Shown piece by piece: positions 1 through 7,830 of a stretch of 64,000 nt of DNA. Position 1 is the stretch's first letter. Each line of letters begins with the position of its first letter. The notes under the pieces were generated by a model. It saw only the letters and a program-made list of their open reading frames with translations. It was not told the DNA's origin and searched no databases. The translations under genes and the position numbers were made by a program. Source of the DNA: Streptococcus suis (GTDB lineage: Bacteria > Bacillota > Bacilli > Lactobacillales > Streptococcaceae); contig NZ_JAIMEP010000009.1 of assembly GCF_019794555.1 (NCBI RefSeq), positions 27,389 through 91,388 of the forward strand, given 5' to 3'.

Positions 1-942
1 GAAGAAATTTATCTACCTTATTATAGGCAAACAGTTCAAGCGGTTACCTATAAGACGGCACTTACTCATCATAAAATGTTTGTAGAAATTTTTGGTCACA
101 AGAAATTATCATCTATAACGATTAGAGAGTGCGAGCAATTTAGAATCTATCTGATTGATAAATACTCCCCTAACTATGCTAAAGGTGTTTGGATTCGATT
201 TAAGCAATGTCTGGGCTATGCTGAACGCCTTCAAATTATAGATGAGTTTCCTTGTAAATCGCTTGATAACCCTAAGGGTTCACGACCAGATACAAAATTT
301 TGGACACTGGATGACTTTAGAAAAGTTATTGCAACCTTTGACCTATCGGACTACGAGGCACGACATAGATTTACTGCAATTTGGCTATATTTCTTTACTG
401 GACTTAGAGTATCTGAGGGATTAAGTTTGATTTGGTCTGATATTGATTTTGAAAGAAAGTTGCTTCATGTTCAAAGTACACTTGAGTATGAGGGAAATGG
501 CATTTTCACACGGAAAAATCAGACCAAAACAGAGGCAGGGCTTAGATGGATTGAGCTTGATGATGAAACGGTAGAAGTACTACAACAATGGAGAATCGTA
601 CAGGTAGAAAACAATGATGATGATTACGTTCTAGCACGATTTGGAAAACCATTAAGTAAATGTACTTTGAGCCGTATTCTCAAAAGGCATGCAAAAAAAG
701 CAGGAGTAGAAGTAATCACTGGAAAAGGGTTGCGACATTCTCACGACAGTTTTTTGATAAACGTACTGGGAAAAGATGTTCTGTATGTTTCTAAACGTTC
801 CGGACGAGTTGACAAGGCAACTACATTGAATACCTATTCTCATCTGTATGAAAGTCAAAAAGCTAGTGGTGGAAGAGAGATAACCCAAGCACTACATAAG
901 TTTGGAGTATCATCAAACCCCACCAAAACCCCACTAAACTAA
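1..942 (+). CDS. Tyrosine recombinase (integrase), 5' end outside window
   Basis: Site-specific recombinase of the phage/ICE integrase family, which would catalyse integration and excision of a mobile element. The frame is open from base 1, so the N-terminus lies upstream; the first internal ATG is at 76. The visible part has the SAM-like core-binding domain and then the catalytic domain. Arg I is in FTGLRVSEG, Arg II and the next His in KGLRHSH, and the probable nucleophile Tyr in NTYSHLY near the end. The position usually held by His in HxxR is Lys (KGLR), a substitution tolerated in this superfamily. A terminator follows about 100 bp downstream. The gene marks the edge of an integrated element of which nothing else is visible to the left. 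Confidence 0.9.
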   Translation, partial: EEIYLPYYRQTVQAVTYKTALTHHKMFVEIFGHKKLSSITIRECEQFRIYLIDKYSPNYAKGVWIRFKQCLGYAERLQIIDEFPCKSLDNPKGSRPDTKFWTLDDFRKVIATFDLSDYEARHRFTAIWLYFFTGLRVSEGLSLIWSDIDFERKLLHVQSTLEYEGNGIFTRKNQTKTEAGLRWIELDDETVEVLQQWRIVQVENNDDDYVLARFGKPLSKCTLSRILKRHAKKAGVEVITGKGLRHSHDSFLINVLGKDVLYVSKRSGRVDKATTLNTYSHLYESQKASGGREITQALHKFGVSSNPTKTPLN

Positions 943-1047
943 ATAAGAGAAAGACAAACCTGATTATATCAGCGTTTATAGGCATTGTGTAACTGTTACT
1001 CTTAAATAATAGAGTAACTACTCAAGTAGCCTAAAAACATTATTAAA

Positions 1048-1075
1048 CCGCTATTCTTCGGAGTAGCGGTTTTTT
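1048..1075 (+). terminator. Rho-independent terminator after integrase
   Basis: A 9-bp stem (CCGCTATTC pairing with GAGTAGCGG, one G-U) closes a UUCG tetraloop and is followed by a run of T. The C(UUCG)G loop is exceptionally stable. Confidence 0.85.
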
Positions 1076-1291
1076 GTTGGAAAGAATATCCGTTGGATTT
1101 TAAATGAGTATTAGTTACTAAAGTGAGCGATTAATAAATTCAATTTTGTATATCCAAAATCAAACTCCAACAGGGTTCAACGTAGTCTGATTTCAAAATA
1201 CTATATCTTTGAAATAATTAGAATATTCAGGTTGCTTTTCTTTTTGAATAATGATGTAAGAGGTGTATATGAACGCACTATTGTTTGATGA

Positions 1292-1429
1292 ACGGCCAAT
1301 AATCGCAAATTCTGTCCAAATGGCTCATACCTTATCTCCGAAACCAATCACAATGGCAATCCCAACTACACCTTCCGTAAATTATCAGGAGTGGATAGTA
1401 GCTTGAGTTTTGCCTATACGACGAAATAA
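1292..1429 (+). pseudogene. C-terminal remnant of an unidentified gene
   Basis: A 45-codon open stretch with no plausible start ends in TAA five bases before a terminator stem. It encodes a sequence rich in N, S, Y and T (ending SLSFAYTTK) that looks like the tail of a secreted or surface protein, but I do not recognise the family. An overlapping ATG frame at 1270 gives a different 45-residue peptide with no ribosome binding site and is less convincing. The rest of 1080-1430 has no gene; a short A/T-rich tract at about 1145-1200 resembles the ends of the RUP-like repeats seen elsewhere in the window. Confidence 0.3.
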
Positions 1430-1433
1430 AAAA

Positions 1434-1476
1434 GGATATGCTAACAAAATGAATAAATGTTAGCATATCTTTTTTA
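1434..1476. terminator. Bidirectional terminator
   Basis: The arms GATATGCTAAC and GTTAGCATATC (11 bp, perfect) flank a 13-nt loop. A-run and T-run on the two sides let it work in both directions: for the remnant on the plus strand and for the abiE operon arriving on the minus strand. Confidence 0.85.
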
Positions 1477-1489
1477 TTTTTTGTCACGA

Positions 1490-2335
1490 TTAATCAGAAT
1501 TTATAGAAATGAGAACTGTTATGAGATGAATCATCTCATCAAGTACATCTGCAAGTGAAATCCCCTTTGTATAACTATATTTTTTCGAATAATTTTGCCA
1601 TTGTTTATTCTGAGTAGGGTCAGATTTGAATCTCTCGAGTAGTTCAATAATCTTTGCAAAATCGAGTTCTGTTACGCGATATGAAAATGTTCTCTGACAG
1701 GCATTTTTCAACTGAATGAAGTCAATGGCTTCTTTCTTCAGTTTTGAAAGAATATAGACATCGTAAAAATCTTTGCTTCTACTGTTCAAGAAGTTGCGTG
1801 AATAGATGGTTTAAAGTTTCTCAGCTAGAATTGTTTCAATTGTATAAGCAATAATTGGAAAATTGTCTTCATCAAAAATAGCTTTATAGTCGTATGTAAT
1901 CGGCTGAGGAGTTACAACATCACCTGTCGCAATATCCAAATGGATGACTTGTTTAATATTCTCAAGTTGGCACAAAATGGTTGCTCGATAGCCACCATAG
2001 TCATCACTTTCTTTAATAGCAGTGATTGATTGAATCACAAAAGATATACCTTCTTCGGAATCTGCTAAAATTTCCTTGCGTTGCTGCTTCACAGTTTCTT
2101 CTGAGAGTGTTATTTGATGGAACAAAAAATCAATATCAACCGTGCTACGAGATTCAACTCCAATAACATTTGACAGCAGGAACCCCCCTTTGAAGATATA
2201 GTGATTTGAATAGGTACTTTGACTTAATTTTTTTAAAATCACTTCTAGAAAGTAATAGGTCATCACGGAATTAAAGGTTAATCCAGTATTCTTTGATATT
2301 TTATGACAGAGTGCTGTTAACTTAGCTTTATTCAT
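1490..2335 (-). pseudogene. abiEii: AbiEii nucleotidyltransferase toxin, interrupted by an in-frame stop
   Basis: Toxin half of a type IV AbiE toxin-antitoxin/abortive infection pair (DUF1814 nucleotidyltransferase-like). The N-terminal part carries the KGG...RSTVDIDF nucleotidyltransferase signature at about residues 50-70. Reading stops at TAA (1811-1813) after ...ILAEKL, but the same frame continues without shift to 1490 and restores the conserved segment TIYSRNF...SRSKDFYDVYIL. One base change (GAA to TAA on the coding strand) therefore explains the break. The undisturbed protein would be 281 residues, normal for AbiEii. The stop separates the DxD site from the conserved Lys/Arg/KDxYD motifs, so the toxin is probably inactive. 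It overlaps abiEi by 4 bp (ATGA). Confidence 0.88.
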
Positions 2336-2922
2336 ACTAGGACCTCCAGAGTTTGTTTGACCTTGTCCAAGATGTTCATTTTTGTCGCATATTCATAGAG
2401 TTTTGTAAGATTTTTTTTAGGATAGTTTCCGTAATGTTGAAGTGTTTTGACAAAAAGCTCAGTGTCTATTTTTTCTCGATGAATCACAAAATCACAGATA
2501 ATACGTTCGAAATCATACACTCTGACCTCGTTTCCCATAGGGGTTTTTACAAGAGTAATTCCTAGTTCACTATATTCCTTAGAAACGGAATGAATGTTCA
2601 GATTTGCTGGAGGAGTATTAAAACGGTAGCCTCTAGGAATGGTTACGTCAAAATATTGAGGAATTTCATCTGTAAATTGTTGTAGGTAAAGCGCTGAGAT
2701 ATAAGAGAAAACAGCCTTGGGATAACGGTACTGAAAGAAGTAGTATTCGTCGTAGTCTCCATACTGGGTTAGGAAAATTCCTTTTTTGACGCGGTAAACA
2801 ATCCCTTCTTTTTCTAGTCTTGTCAAATATATTGTTGGAATCTTTAGAGCTTTACAATCTTTATAGGTGATAATGCCATTGTGGGTTTCTATAAATTCAA
2901 GTAGAATCTCTTTTTTAGACAT
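2332..2922 (-). CDS. abiEi: AbiEi family antitoxin / transcriptional autorepressor
   Basis: Antitoxin of the type IV AbiE pair, 196 residues, intact. Residues 1-60 form an N-terminal winged-helix domain (KEILLEFIETHNGIITYKDC...YLTRLEKEGIVYRVKKGIF), followed by the AbiEi C-terminal domain. Known family members neutralise AbiEii without binding it and repress their own promoter through the N-terminal domain. The start ATG has AAGGAG five bases upstream. The gene is translationally coupled to the downstream abiEii. The promoter is buried in a large inverted repeat (2937-2987), fitting autoregulation. With the toxin gene broken, the antitoxin now stands alone. Confidence 0.88.
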   Translation of the reverse strand: MSKKEILLEFIETHNGIITYKDCKALKIPTIYLTRLEKEGIVYRVKKGIFLTQYGDYDEYYFFQYRYPKAVFSYISALYLQQFTDEIPQYFDVTIPRGYRFNTPPANLNIHSVSKEYSELGITLVKTPMGNEVRVYDFERIICDFVIHREKIDTELFVKTLQHYGNYPKKNLTKLYEYATKMNILDKVKQTLEVLV

Positions 2923-2936
2923 GTTTACTCCTTCTT

Positions 2937-2987
2937 ATGTTGCTTTTACACTACAATTTTACAACATTTGTAGTGTAAAAGCAACAT
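2937..2987 (-). promoter_or_regulatory. abiE promoter inside a perfect 20-bp inverted repeat (probable AbiEi operator)
   Basis: Arms 2937-2956 and 2968-2987 (ATGTTGCTTTTACACTACAA and its complement) are perfectly complementary around an 11-nt spacer. On the minus strand TTGCTT, 17 nt and TAAAAT form a promoter lying wholly inside the repeat, just upstream of the abiEi ribosome binding site. AbiEi proteins are known to bind inverted repeats in their own promoter. Bases 2988-3202 contain no convincing gene. Confidence 0.75.
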
Positions 2988-3202
2988 TTTCTTTTCCCTT
3001 AATGTATTGTGATAACAAAATCAAGCCTTCTTTTTTATGATGGTATTGAACTTGGGCTACGAGCTGTACAAAAAAGAGAGTTTCTCCTAGAACGGAAAGT
3101 TCATCGTCAAAACTTCTATTTTTGTCGTGCTCGCTTAACGCCCTCGTATCTAATAAAGAGTAACAGTTTGTTGCTACATAAAAAAGAAAAGAAGGACACA
3201 TT

Positions 3203-3764
3203 ATGACCAAAACATGTAATCATCACTTTCTTGTCAATCAGGAAAAAGGCGAGAAACACGTCTTTCGCAAGAGTAAAAAATATCGCACTCTATGTTCCGT
3301 TGCCCTTGGAACCATGGTCGTTGCCCTTGGAACCATGGTGACCGCTGTTGTTGCTTGGGGAGGAACGGTTGCACATGCTGATGAAGTCACATCATCAGTT
3401 GACACCACCATCCAACGAACGGAGAATCCAGCCACGAATTTACCAGAAGCACAACCAACCCATGTTTCTGAACAAACTGAAAGTTTAGGGTCAACTGGAC
3501 AATCTAACGGAGCGGTTGCTGTCACCGTACCGTATGATACGGTAACACAAGCAGTTGAAGAGGCCAAGGCTGAGGGTGTTTCTATGGTTGAAAACAACCT
3601 AATTTATTTTAGGTAACACAAGCTCTGTAGCAGAAACTAACCAACAAATTTCAATAGCAGAAGCAGATGCTCAAAAACAGGTTGAGTCTGTCAATGAAGT
3701 CACTGAAAGCTACAAAGCTAAAAATGACTGTTCAGCTTCAATTGATAAAAGCAATCGACTATGA
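3203..3764 (+). pseudogene. Truncated, frameshifted AgI/II-type surface adhesin
   Basis: N-terminal stub of an antigen I/II (SspA/SspB-like) cell-wall adhesin. The first 55 or so residues are a YSIRK-like signal peptide (FRKSKKYRTLCSVALGTMV, cleavage near AHADE), followed by the start of the mature protein (VTQAVEEAKAEGVSMVE). The frame ends at 3616 (IYFR stop), but a different frame continues from about 3614 with SSVAETNQQISIAEADAQKQ and VNEVTESYKAKN, the continuation expected of AgI/II. It then ends at 3764; the alanine-rich, V and C-terminal regions are absent. Hence a frameshift plus a large 3' deletion. No LPXTG anchor remains. The ribosome binding site (GAAGGA) and start are intact, so a short secreted peptide could still be made. 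Confidence 0.8.
3298..3339 (+). repeat. Perfect 21-bp tandem duplication in a signal peptide
   Basis: Two identical adjacent 21-bp units (3298-3318 and 3319-3339) encode VALGTMV twice, lengthening the hydrophobic core of the adhesin signal peptide by seven residues. Confidence 0.95.
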
Positions 3765-3833
3765 TAAATATTAGAATTTATTTCCTATTTTTGTTACAAT
3801 GTAAGCAATGAATGAAAGAAGTGTGATAAAAAA

Positions 3834-4592
3834 ATGAAAAAATACATGTTCGGAATGGTGTGTTGTTTAGTATTAGCTGGTTGTAGCCAGCAGAGTAATT
3901 CTACTAAAGTAAGCTCCTCAACATCAACTGAAATTACTGAGTCTCAAACTCAGACAACTAGTAGCTCTGCTCAGAGCTCTTCAACGGGAGAAGAAACGAT
4001 TGAATCCTCTTCTAGTAGTTCGGAAACAGGAACATCCACAAAGGCAACCTTCAATGGTTCTTATTATAGTGTTCAAGGGAAATATGGTGAAGTAGTTATT
4101 GCCAATAAGAAACACCCTCTTGCGAAAGACTATGCACCAGGGGAAAATCCAGAAGCTCTTGCTGCTTTTCAGCAATTAGTTGCAGACATGCAAGCGAAAG
4201 GATTTGATGTTTCAAATAATTACAGTGGCTTCCGGTCTTATGAAACCCAGGCTACACTCTACCAATCCTATGTAAATCAAGAAGGACAGGCTGCAGCAGA
4301 CACTTATTCTGCTCGACCAGGCTATAGTGAGCACCAAACTGGTTTAGCATTTGATTTGTTGGATTCTGCAGGTAATTTGTTAGAAGAACCGACAGCTTCA
4401 AAATGGCTAGCAGAAAACGCGCATTTGTACGGATTTATAGTACGCTATCAACCAGGAAAGGAAAGTAGTACTGGCTATATTGCAGAAACGTGGCATGTTC
4501 GCTACATTGGTCAAGAAGCAACGGAAATTTATCAATCTGGTTTAACCTTAGAAGAATATTATGGTGTTCCTGGTGGCGATTACCAAGAATAA
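3834..4592 (+). CDS. ldcB: L,D-carboxypeptidase lipoprotein (LdcB/DacB, VanY family)
   Basis: Zn-dependent peptidase that trims the terminal D-Ala from peptidoglycan tetrapeptides at the outer face of the membrane. 252 residues. Residues 1-17 form a lipoprotein signal ending in the lipobox LAGC. A Ser/Thr/Gln-rich linker follows to about residue 65, then the VanY domain with metal-binding SEHQTGLAFD (His and Asp) and ETWHVRY (catalytic Glu and metal His). The symbol follows the pneumococcal homologue; a D,D-carboxypeptidase specificity cannot be excluded from sequence. The gene is monocistronic, with a -10-like TACAAT about 35 bp upstream of the ATG. Confidence 0.85.
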   Translation: MKKYMFGMVCCLVLAGCSQQSNSTKVSSSTSTEITESQTQTTSSSAQSSSTGEETIESSSSSSETGTSTKATFNGSYYSVQGKYGEVVIANKKHPLAKDYAPGENPEALAAFQQLVADMQAKGFDVSNNYSGFRSYETQATLYQSYVNQEGQAAADTYSARPGYSEHQTGLAFDLLDSAGNLLEEPTASKWLAENAHLYGFIVRYQPGKESSTGYIAETWHVRYIGQEATEIYQSGLTLEEYYGVPGGDYQE

Positions 4593-4630
4593 GCTTATCA
4601 AAATAAAAATTTAAGACCGAGACCAAAGAT

Positions 4631-4659
4631 TTGTCCGTATGATTCACTCGTGTTATAAT
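4631..4659 (+). promoter_or_regulatory. Sigma-A promoter of the VOC gene
   Basis: TTGTCC, 17-nt spacer, TATAAT, followed by TTGGAGG and the ATG at 4687. This promoter rules out the longer frame opening at 4639. Confidence 0.8.
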
Positions 4660-4686
4660 GAATCATCAAACAGTTGGAGGTCCATC

Positions 4687-5136
4687 ATGCTTAAAGCAAT
4701 GGAAGTATATTTGGTAACAAACGGTAATGGTTTGGAAGCTATTGAGTTTTACAAAGAGGCGCTCGGTGCATCTATCGAACGAGTGAATTTATTCAAAGAT
4801 TTCTTGCCAGATTGCCCAGCAGAATTGGAAAATTTTGTTATGAATGCACAATTCCGTTTACCGAATGGTCAACGTTTCATGTTGTCAGACAACAACCCAG
4901 AAATGCCTTATTCAGTAGGCGATAACATCACTGTTGCCTTGATTACCGATGACGCAGAAACTGCTAAGAATTTCTATGACAAATTATCAGTAGATGCGAA
5001 AGCCATTAATATGGAACTTCAAGCAGTTCCATGGTCACCAGCCTATGGCAATGTAACGGATAAATTTGGTATTTCATGGCAAGTGAATGCTGAAGTTGCA
5101 AATTATGGTCAGGAATACTACGCAGAACAAGAATAA
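4687..5136 (+). CDS. VOC family protein (PhnB-like glyoxalase fold)
   Basis: 149-residue vicinal-oxygen-chelate protein of the PhnB type. Two beta-alpha-beta-beta-beta halves are visible: KAMEVYLVTNGNGLEAIEFYKEAL at the start, and a second half ending in YGNVTDKFGISWQVN, the usual PhnB tail. Members of this family are often annotated as 3-demethylubiquinone methyltransferases, which is misleading; the substrate is unknown. The start at 4687 is chosen because of the TTGGAGG ribosome binding site and the promoter at 4631-4659. The gene stands alone and converges on the ABC exporter genes, sharing a bidirectional terminator with them. Confidence 0.85.
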   Translation: MLKAMEVYLVTNGNGLEAIEFYKEALGASIERVNLFKDFLPDCPAELENFVMNAQFRLPNGQRFMLSDNNPEMPYSVGDNITVALITDDAETAKNFYDKLSVDAKAINMELQAVPWSPAYGNVTDKFGISWQVNAEVANYGQEYYAEQE

Positions 5137-5145
5137 TAACAATTC

Positions 5146-5180
5146 AAAACGACACAGTCTGAACATGCTGTGTCGTTTTT
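5146..5180. terminator. Bidirectional terminator
   Basis: AAAACGACACAG pairs with CTGTGTCGTTTT (12 bp) around a 10-nt loop, with T-runs on both strands, between convergent genes. Confidence 0.9.
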
Positions 5181-5199
5181 ATAATCTATTTTGTCTTTC

Positions 5200-6810
5200 T
5201 TATTGCGGTAGTTTGCTCCAATATGCCTTGTGAAGAAATACTTGGAGTAAGGTTGCTGCAACCAAAATAAGGGTTAGTAGAGCTGCACTAACATAAACAG
5301 CATTATAGGCATTTGCGACAATGATGCTGATAGTGACTAAGATAGCACCAACCATCATGGTCAAGAGGATGCTTCCAGCTATCAGCCATTGCCCACTTCC
5401 ACGGCCAAATAATTGATTGCTGTTTTGCCAATTGAGAACTAATAGTCGTTGATCGCGCCAATAGTAAATCTGGCCAACCAATAGGGCAGAAAGTAGAAGC
5501 CCTATTGTAAAGAAAATGGATAAAAGAAGGTGAACTTTAAATAGCACAAAGGCTAAGGTGAAGTATAAAATAGTTGGAAGTAGGAATTGTACAAATGCGA
5601 TGACTTTAAATTTTTGAATAGTAAATTGTTTAAAGGAGAGAGGTAATGTACGGATAAAATGATAATTTTCCTTCTCTAGGGACATTGCAACTCCTAAAAA
5701 TGTTGTTGCACCGGCAAACATACTTCCTAATAGGATACCGATTAACATAGCAATGCCAAAATAATCAGGTGATAGTGTACTCAATCCTCCGTCATTAGCA
5801 AATCGTGAGACACTAGGATACAAAGCAAAACCAATCACAACAGGCTGGACAAAACTTTGAACCAACAAGTTGCTATCTTTCAATGTAGATAGATGGTGTT
5901 TTACCAAGGCTTTTTGTAAATTACTTGGTAGTTTTGCAGGTTTTTTCTTGCGGGTTTGTCCAGAAACCGCATCAATTTCTAATAACTGATCGAAATAGTG
6001 AGGCATTATCTCTTTTACGATATAGTATACTAAGCCAAGTGTGATTGCGAGCGGTAGTAGGAAGTTGATGGCAGTTCCTAGTGATAAAGGTTGGCTGACG
6101 ATGTAATGAAATCCTACAAAAATTGGAATTATTGGAAAGTTGACAAACCCATTAGATTCTAAAGAAACAACTTGTTGAGATTGAAGAAACAGCATTGCAC
6201 CAATCGCAATGAGCGTAGACACTGTCATCAGGATTGTTGAAATCATGGTTTTTTGTGAACTTTTACGCAATACTTGACCGATAAAATGCAAAAGGACCAA
6301 GTTGATAATGTTTATGAACAGCCACAATACGATAAATGATGGTAGAACAGCAATGAGTGCAGGAGCTCCTCCAATTTGCCAATAGGTAATTGATAAAAGA
6401 GAAAGACAGGGCATGAGGAAAGGTAGAACCATGCCTTGTGCAGACAAGACTTTTGCGATGAATACGTCCTGTGAACGCAGTGGTAAAGCGAGGTACAATT
6501 TTGTATCCTTACTGTCGTAGAACACTGAGAAAAATCCAGTGAATCCATAGACAATCGACATAATGGCAAAGATAGAAAGTTGGAGTGAGAAAAATCCGAC
6601 TGATTCTGAATAATCTACGCCTAAAAAGAAAATAGTGTAAATAAAGGCGAACATGATCATCATAAAGATTTGTTGCCGTAGGATACTTTTATAGGCTGAA
6701 AATGATGCATTTTTCTTTTTATTCTGTTTCTTTTTGACAGAGGCCAGCAGTTGTGGGTTGGAATATAAAATATTAATTTTAATCAATTCCCAGATGATGG
6801 ACTTCTTCAT
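5200..6810 (-). CDS. ABC transporter permease (ABC-2-like, large)
   Basis: 536-residue polytopic membrane protein with about a dozen hydrophobic segments and a charged cytoplasmic N-terminus (KKKQNKKKN). It pairs with the ATPase immediately upstream (4-bp overlap), so the two form one exporter. The sequence resembles large two-component ABC-2 exporters of Firmicutes; SKDTKLYLALPLRSQDVFIAK and MSLEKENYHFIRTLPLS are the two coupling-type loops typical of this group. The substrate cannot be read from the sequence. The operon ends at the bidirectional terminator at 5146-5180. Confidence 0.8.
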   Translation of the reverse strand: MKKSIIWELIKINILYSNPQLLASVKKKQNKKKNASFSAYKSILRQQIFMMIMFAFIYTIFFLGVDYSESVGFFSLQLSIFAIMSIVYGFTGFFSVFYDSKDTKLYLALPLRSQDVFIAKVLSAQGMVLPFLMPCLSLLSITYWQIGGAPALIAVLPSFIVLWLFINIINLVLLHFIGQVLRKSSQKTMISTILMTVSTLIAIGAMLFLQSQQVVSLESNGFVNFPIIPIFVGFHYIVSQPLSLGTAINFLLPLAITLGLVYYIVKEIMPHYFDQLLEIDAVSGQTRKKKPAKLPSNLQKALVKHHLSTLKDSNLLVQSFVQPVVIGFALYPSVSRFANDGGLSTLSPDYFGIAMLIGILLGSMFAGATTFLGVAMSLEKENYHFIRTLPLSFKQFTIQKFKVIAFVQFLLPTILYFTLAFVLFKVHLLLSIFFTIGLLLSALLVGQIYYWRDQRLLVLNWQNSNQLFGRGSGQWLIAGSILLTMMVGAILVTISIIVANAYNAVYVSAALLTLILVAATLLQVFLHKAYWSKLPQ

Positions 6811-7550
6811 ACTTCCTCACCTGCCTTATCTTGTTGGCGTCCTGCTAATTCCAGATAAATTGTTTCTAAATCTTTATCTGGATATTGTGATTTCAATTCG
6901 TCAAGACTTCCAAGAAAAATCAAGCGGCCTTTTCGTAAAATACCGATACGGTCACATAATTGTTCTGCAACAGACAAAACATGTGTTGAGAATAAGACGG
7001 TATTGCCAGCAGCTGCATGTTCTTTCATCATCTGTTTCAAATCAAAGGAAGCCTGTGGATCCAGTCCAGTTAATGGTTCGTCCAATATCCAAATATCAGG
7101 ATTGGAAATAAGCGCGCCAATGATAATTGTCTTTTGCCGCATACCATGAGAAAAGCTGTCAATGGTTTCGTGCTGACGAGTTGTCATATCGAACAGTTGT
7201 CCTAATTTGCCGATTCGTTCATCAATCAAATTCTGAGGGACCTCGTAGACTTTACCCATAAAATTCCAATACTCGTATGCAGTTAGGTGGAGAAAGATAT
7301 CTGGAGAGTCTGGAACGTAAGCGATACGTTTTTTAATGGCATTGCGGTGTTCAGCTAAATTTAACTGATCGACTAAGACGAGACCCTCAGTCGCTTCAAT
7401 AATAGAGGTTAATAGACTGATCGTTGTTGTTTTTCCAGCACCATTGTGTCCAATCAAACCGAATATCTCTCCACTTTCAATCCTTAAATTAAGATCGTCA
7501 AGTGCAAGGGTTTCGCCATAAGCTTTTGTAACGTGGTCAAATTGTATCAT
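6807..7550 (-). CDS. ABC transporter ATP-binding protein
   Basis: 247-residue nucleotide-binding subunit. Walker A is GHNGAGKTTT (about residue 36), the signature is FSHGMRQK, a slightly divergent LSGGQ as often seen in ABC-2 exporters, Walker B is WILDEPLTGLDP, and the switch His is in STHVLSV. The start ATG at 7550 has GAGGAGGAAA just upstream. It overlaps the permease gene by 4 bp, giving translational coupling. Likely an exporter of a lipid, peptide or drug; the substrate is unknown. Confidence 0.9.
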   Translation of the reverse strand: MIQFDHVTKAYGETLALDDLNLRIESGEIFGLIGHNGAGKTTTISLLTSIIEATEGLVLVDQLNLAEHRNAIKKRIAYVPDSPDIFLHLTAYEYWNFMGKVYEVPQNLIDERIGKLGQLFDMTTRQHETIDSFSHGMRQKTIIIGALISNPDIWILDEPLTGLDPQASFDLKQMMKEHAAAGNTVLFSTHVLSVAEQLCDRIGILRKGRLIFLGSLDELKSQYPDKDLETIYLELAGRQQDKAGEEV

Positions 7551-7794
7551 ATTTTCCTCCTCATATTTCCCAAGGCTTGCCTATTCTACAAACTTTTAAA
7601 TGGCATTTCTTTTAGTCATTGAATATTAAACCAATGTATCGTAAAGCCATTTTGGAAGTGTAAAAGAATAACATATTTATATTTTTAATGTTATTATACT
7701 ACTTTATTAATACAAAATCAATTGTTTTTTTATAGGTAGTGACCATGAAGCTGTTTTAAAGAATTTGAGAATGAATCAGTTTGATGATCAAAAA

Positions 7795-7824
7795 TAGACT
7801 TACTATTTCTGATTCTGATATAAT
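7795..7824 (+). promoter_or_regulatory. uvrC promoter with extended -10
   Basis: TGATATAAT (extended -10, TATAAT at 7819-7824) lies only 6 nt before the uvrC ATG; a weak -35 (TAGACT) is 18 nt upstream. The remainder of 7551-7794 is A/T-rich with no gene visible. Confidence 0.7.
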
Positions 7825-7830
7825 TAATCT

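Noticed and set aside
3009..3206. 65-codon plus-strand frame before the adhesin stub
   Set aside because: It overlaps the adhesin start and ribosome binding site, has no Shine-Dalgarno sequence and resembles nothing known.
2959..3210. 83-residue minus-strand frame overlapping the abiE operator and the adhesin start
   Set aside because: No ribosome binding site, it crosses the palindrome and the divergent start region, and it has no recognisable motif. It might contain an old remnant, but I cannot support a gene.
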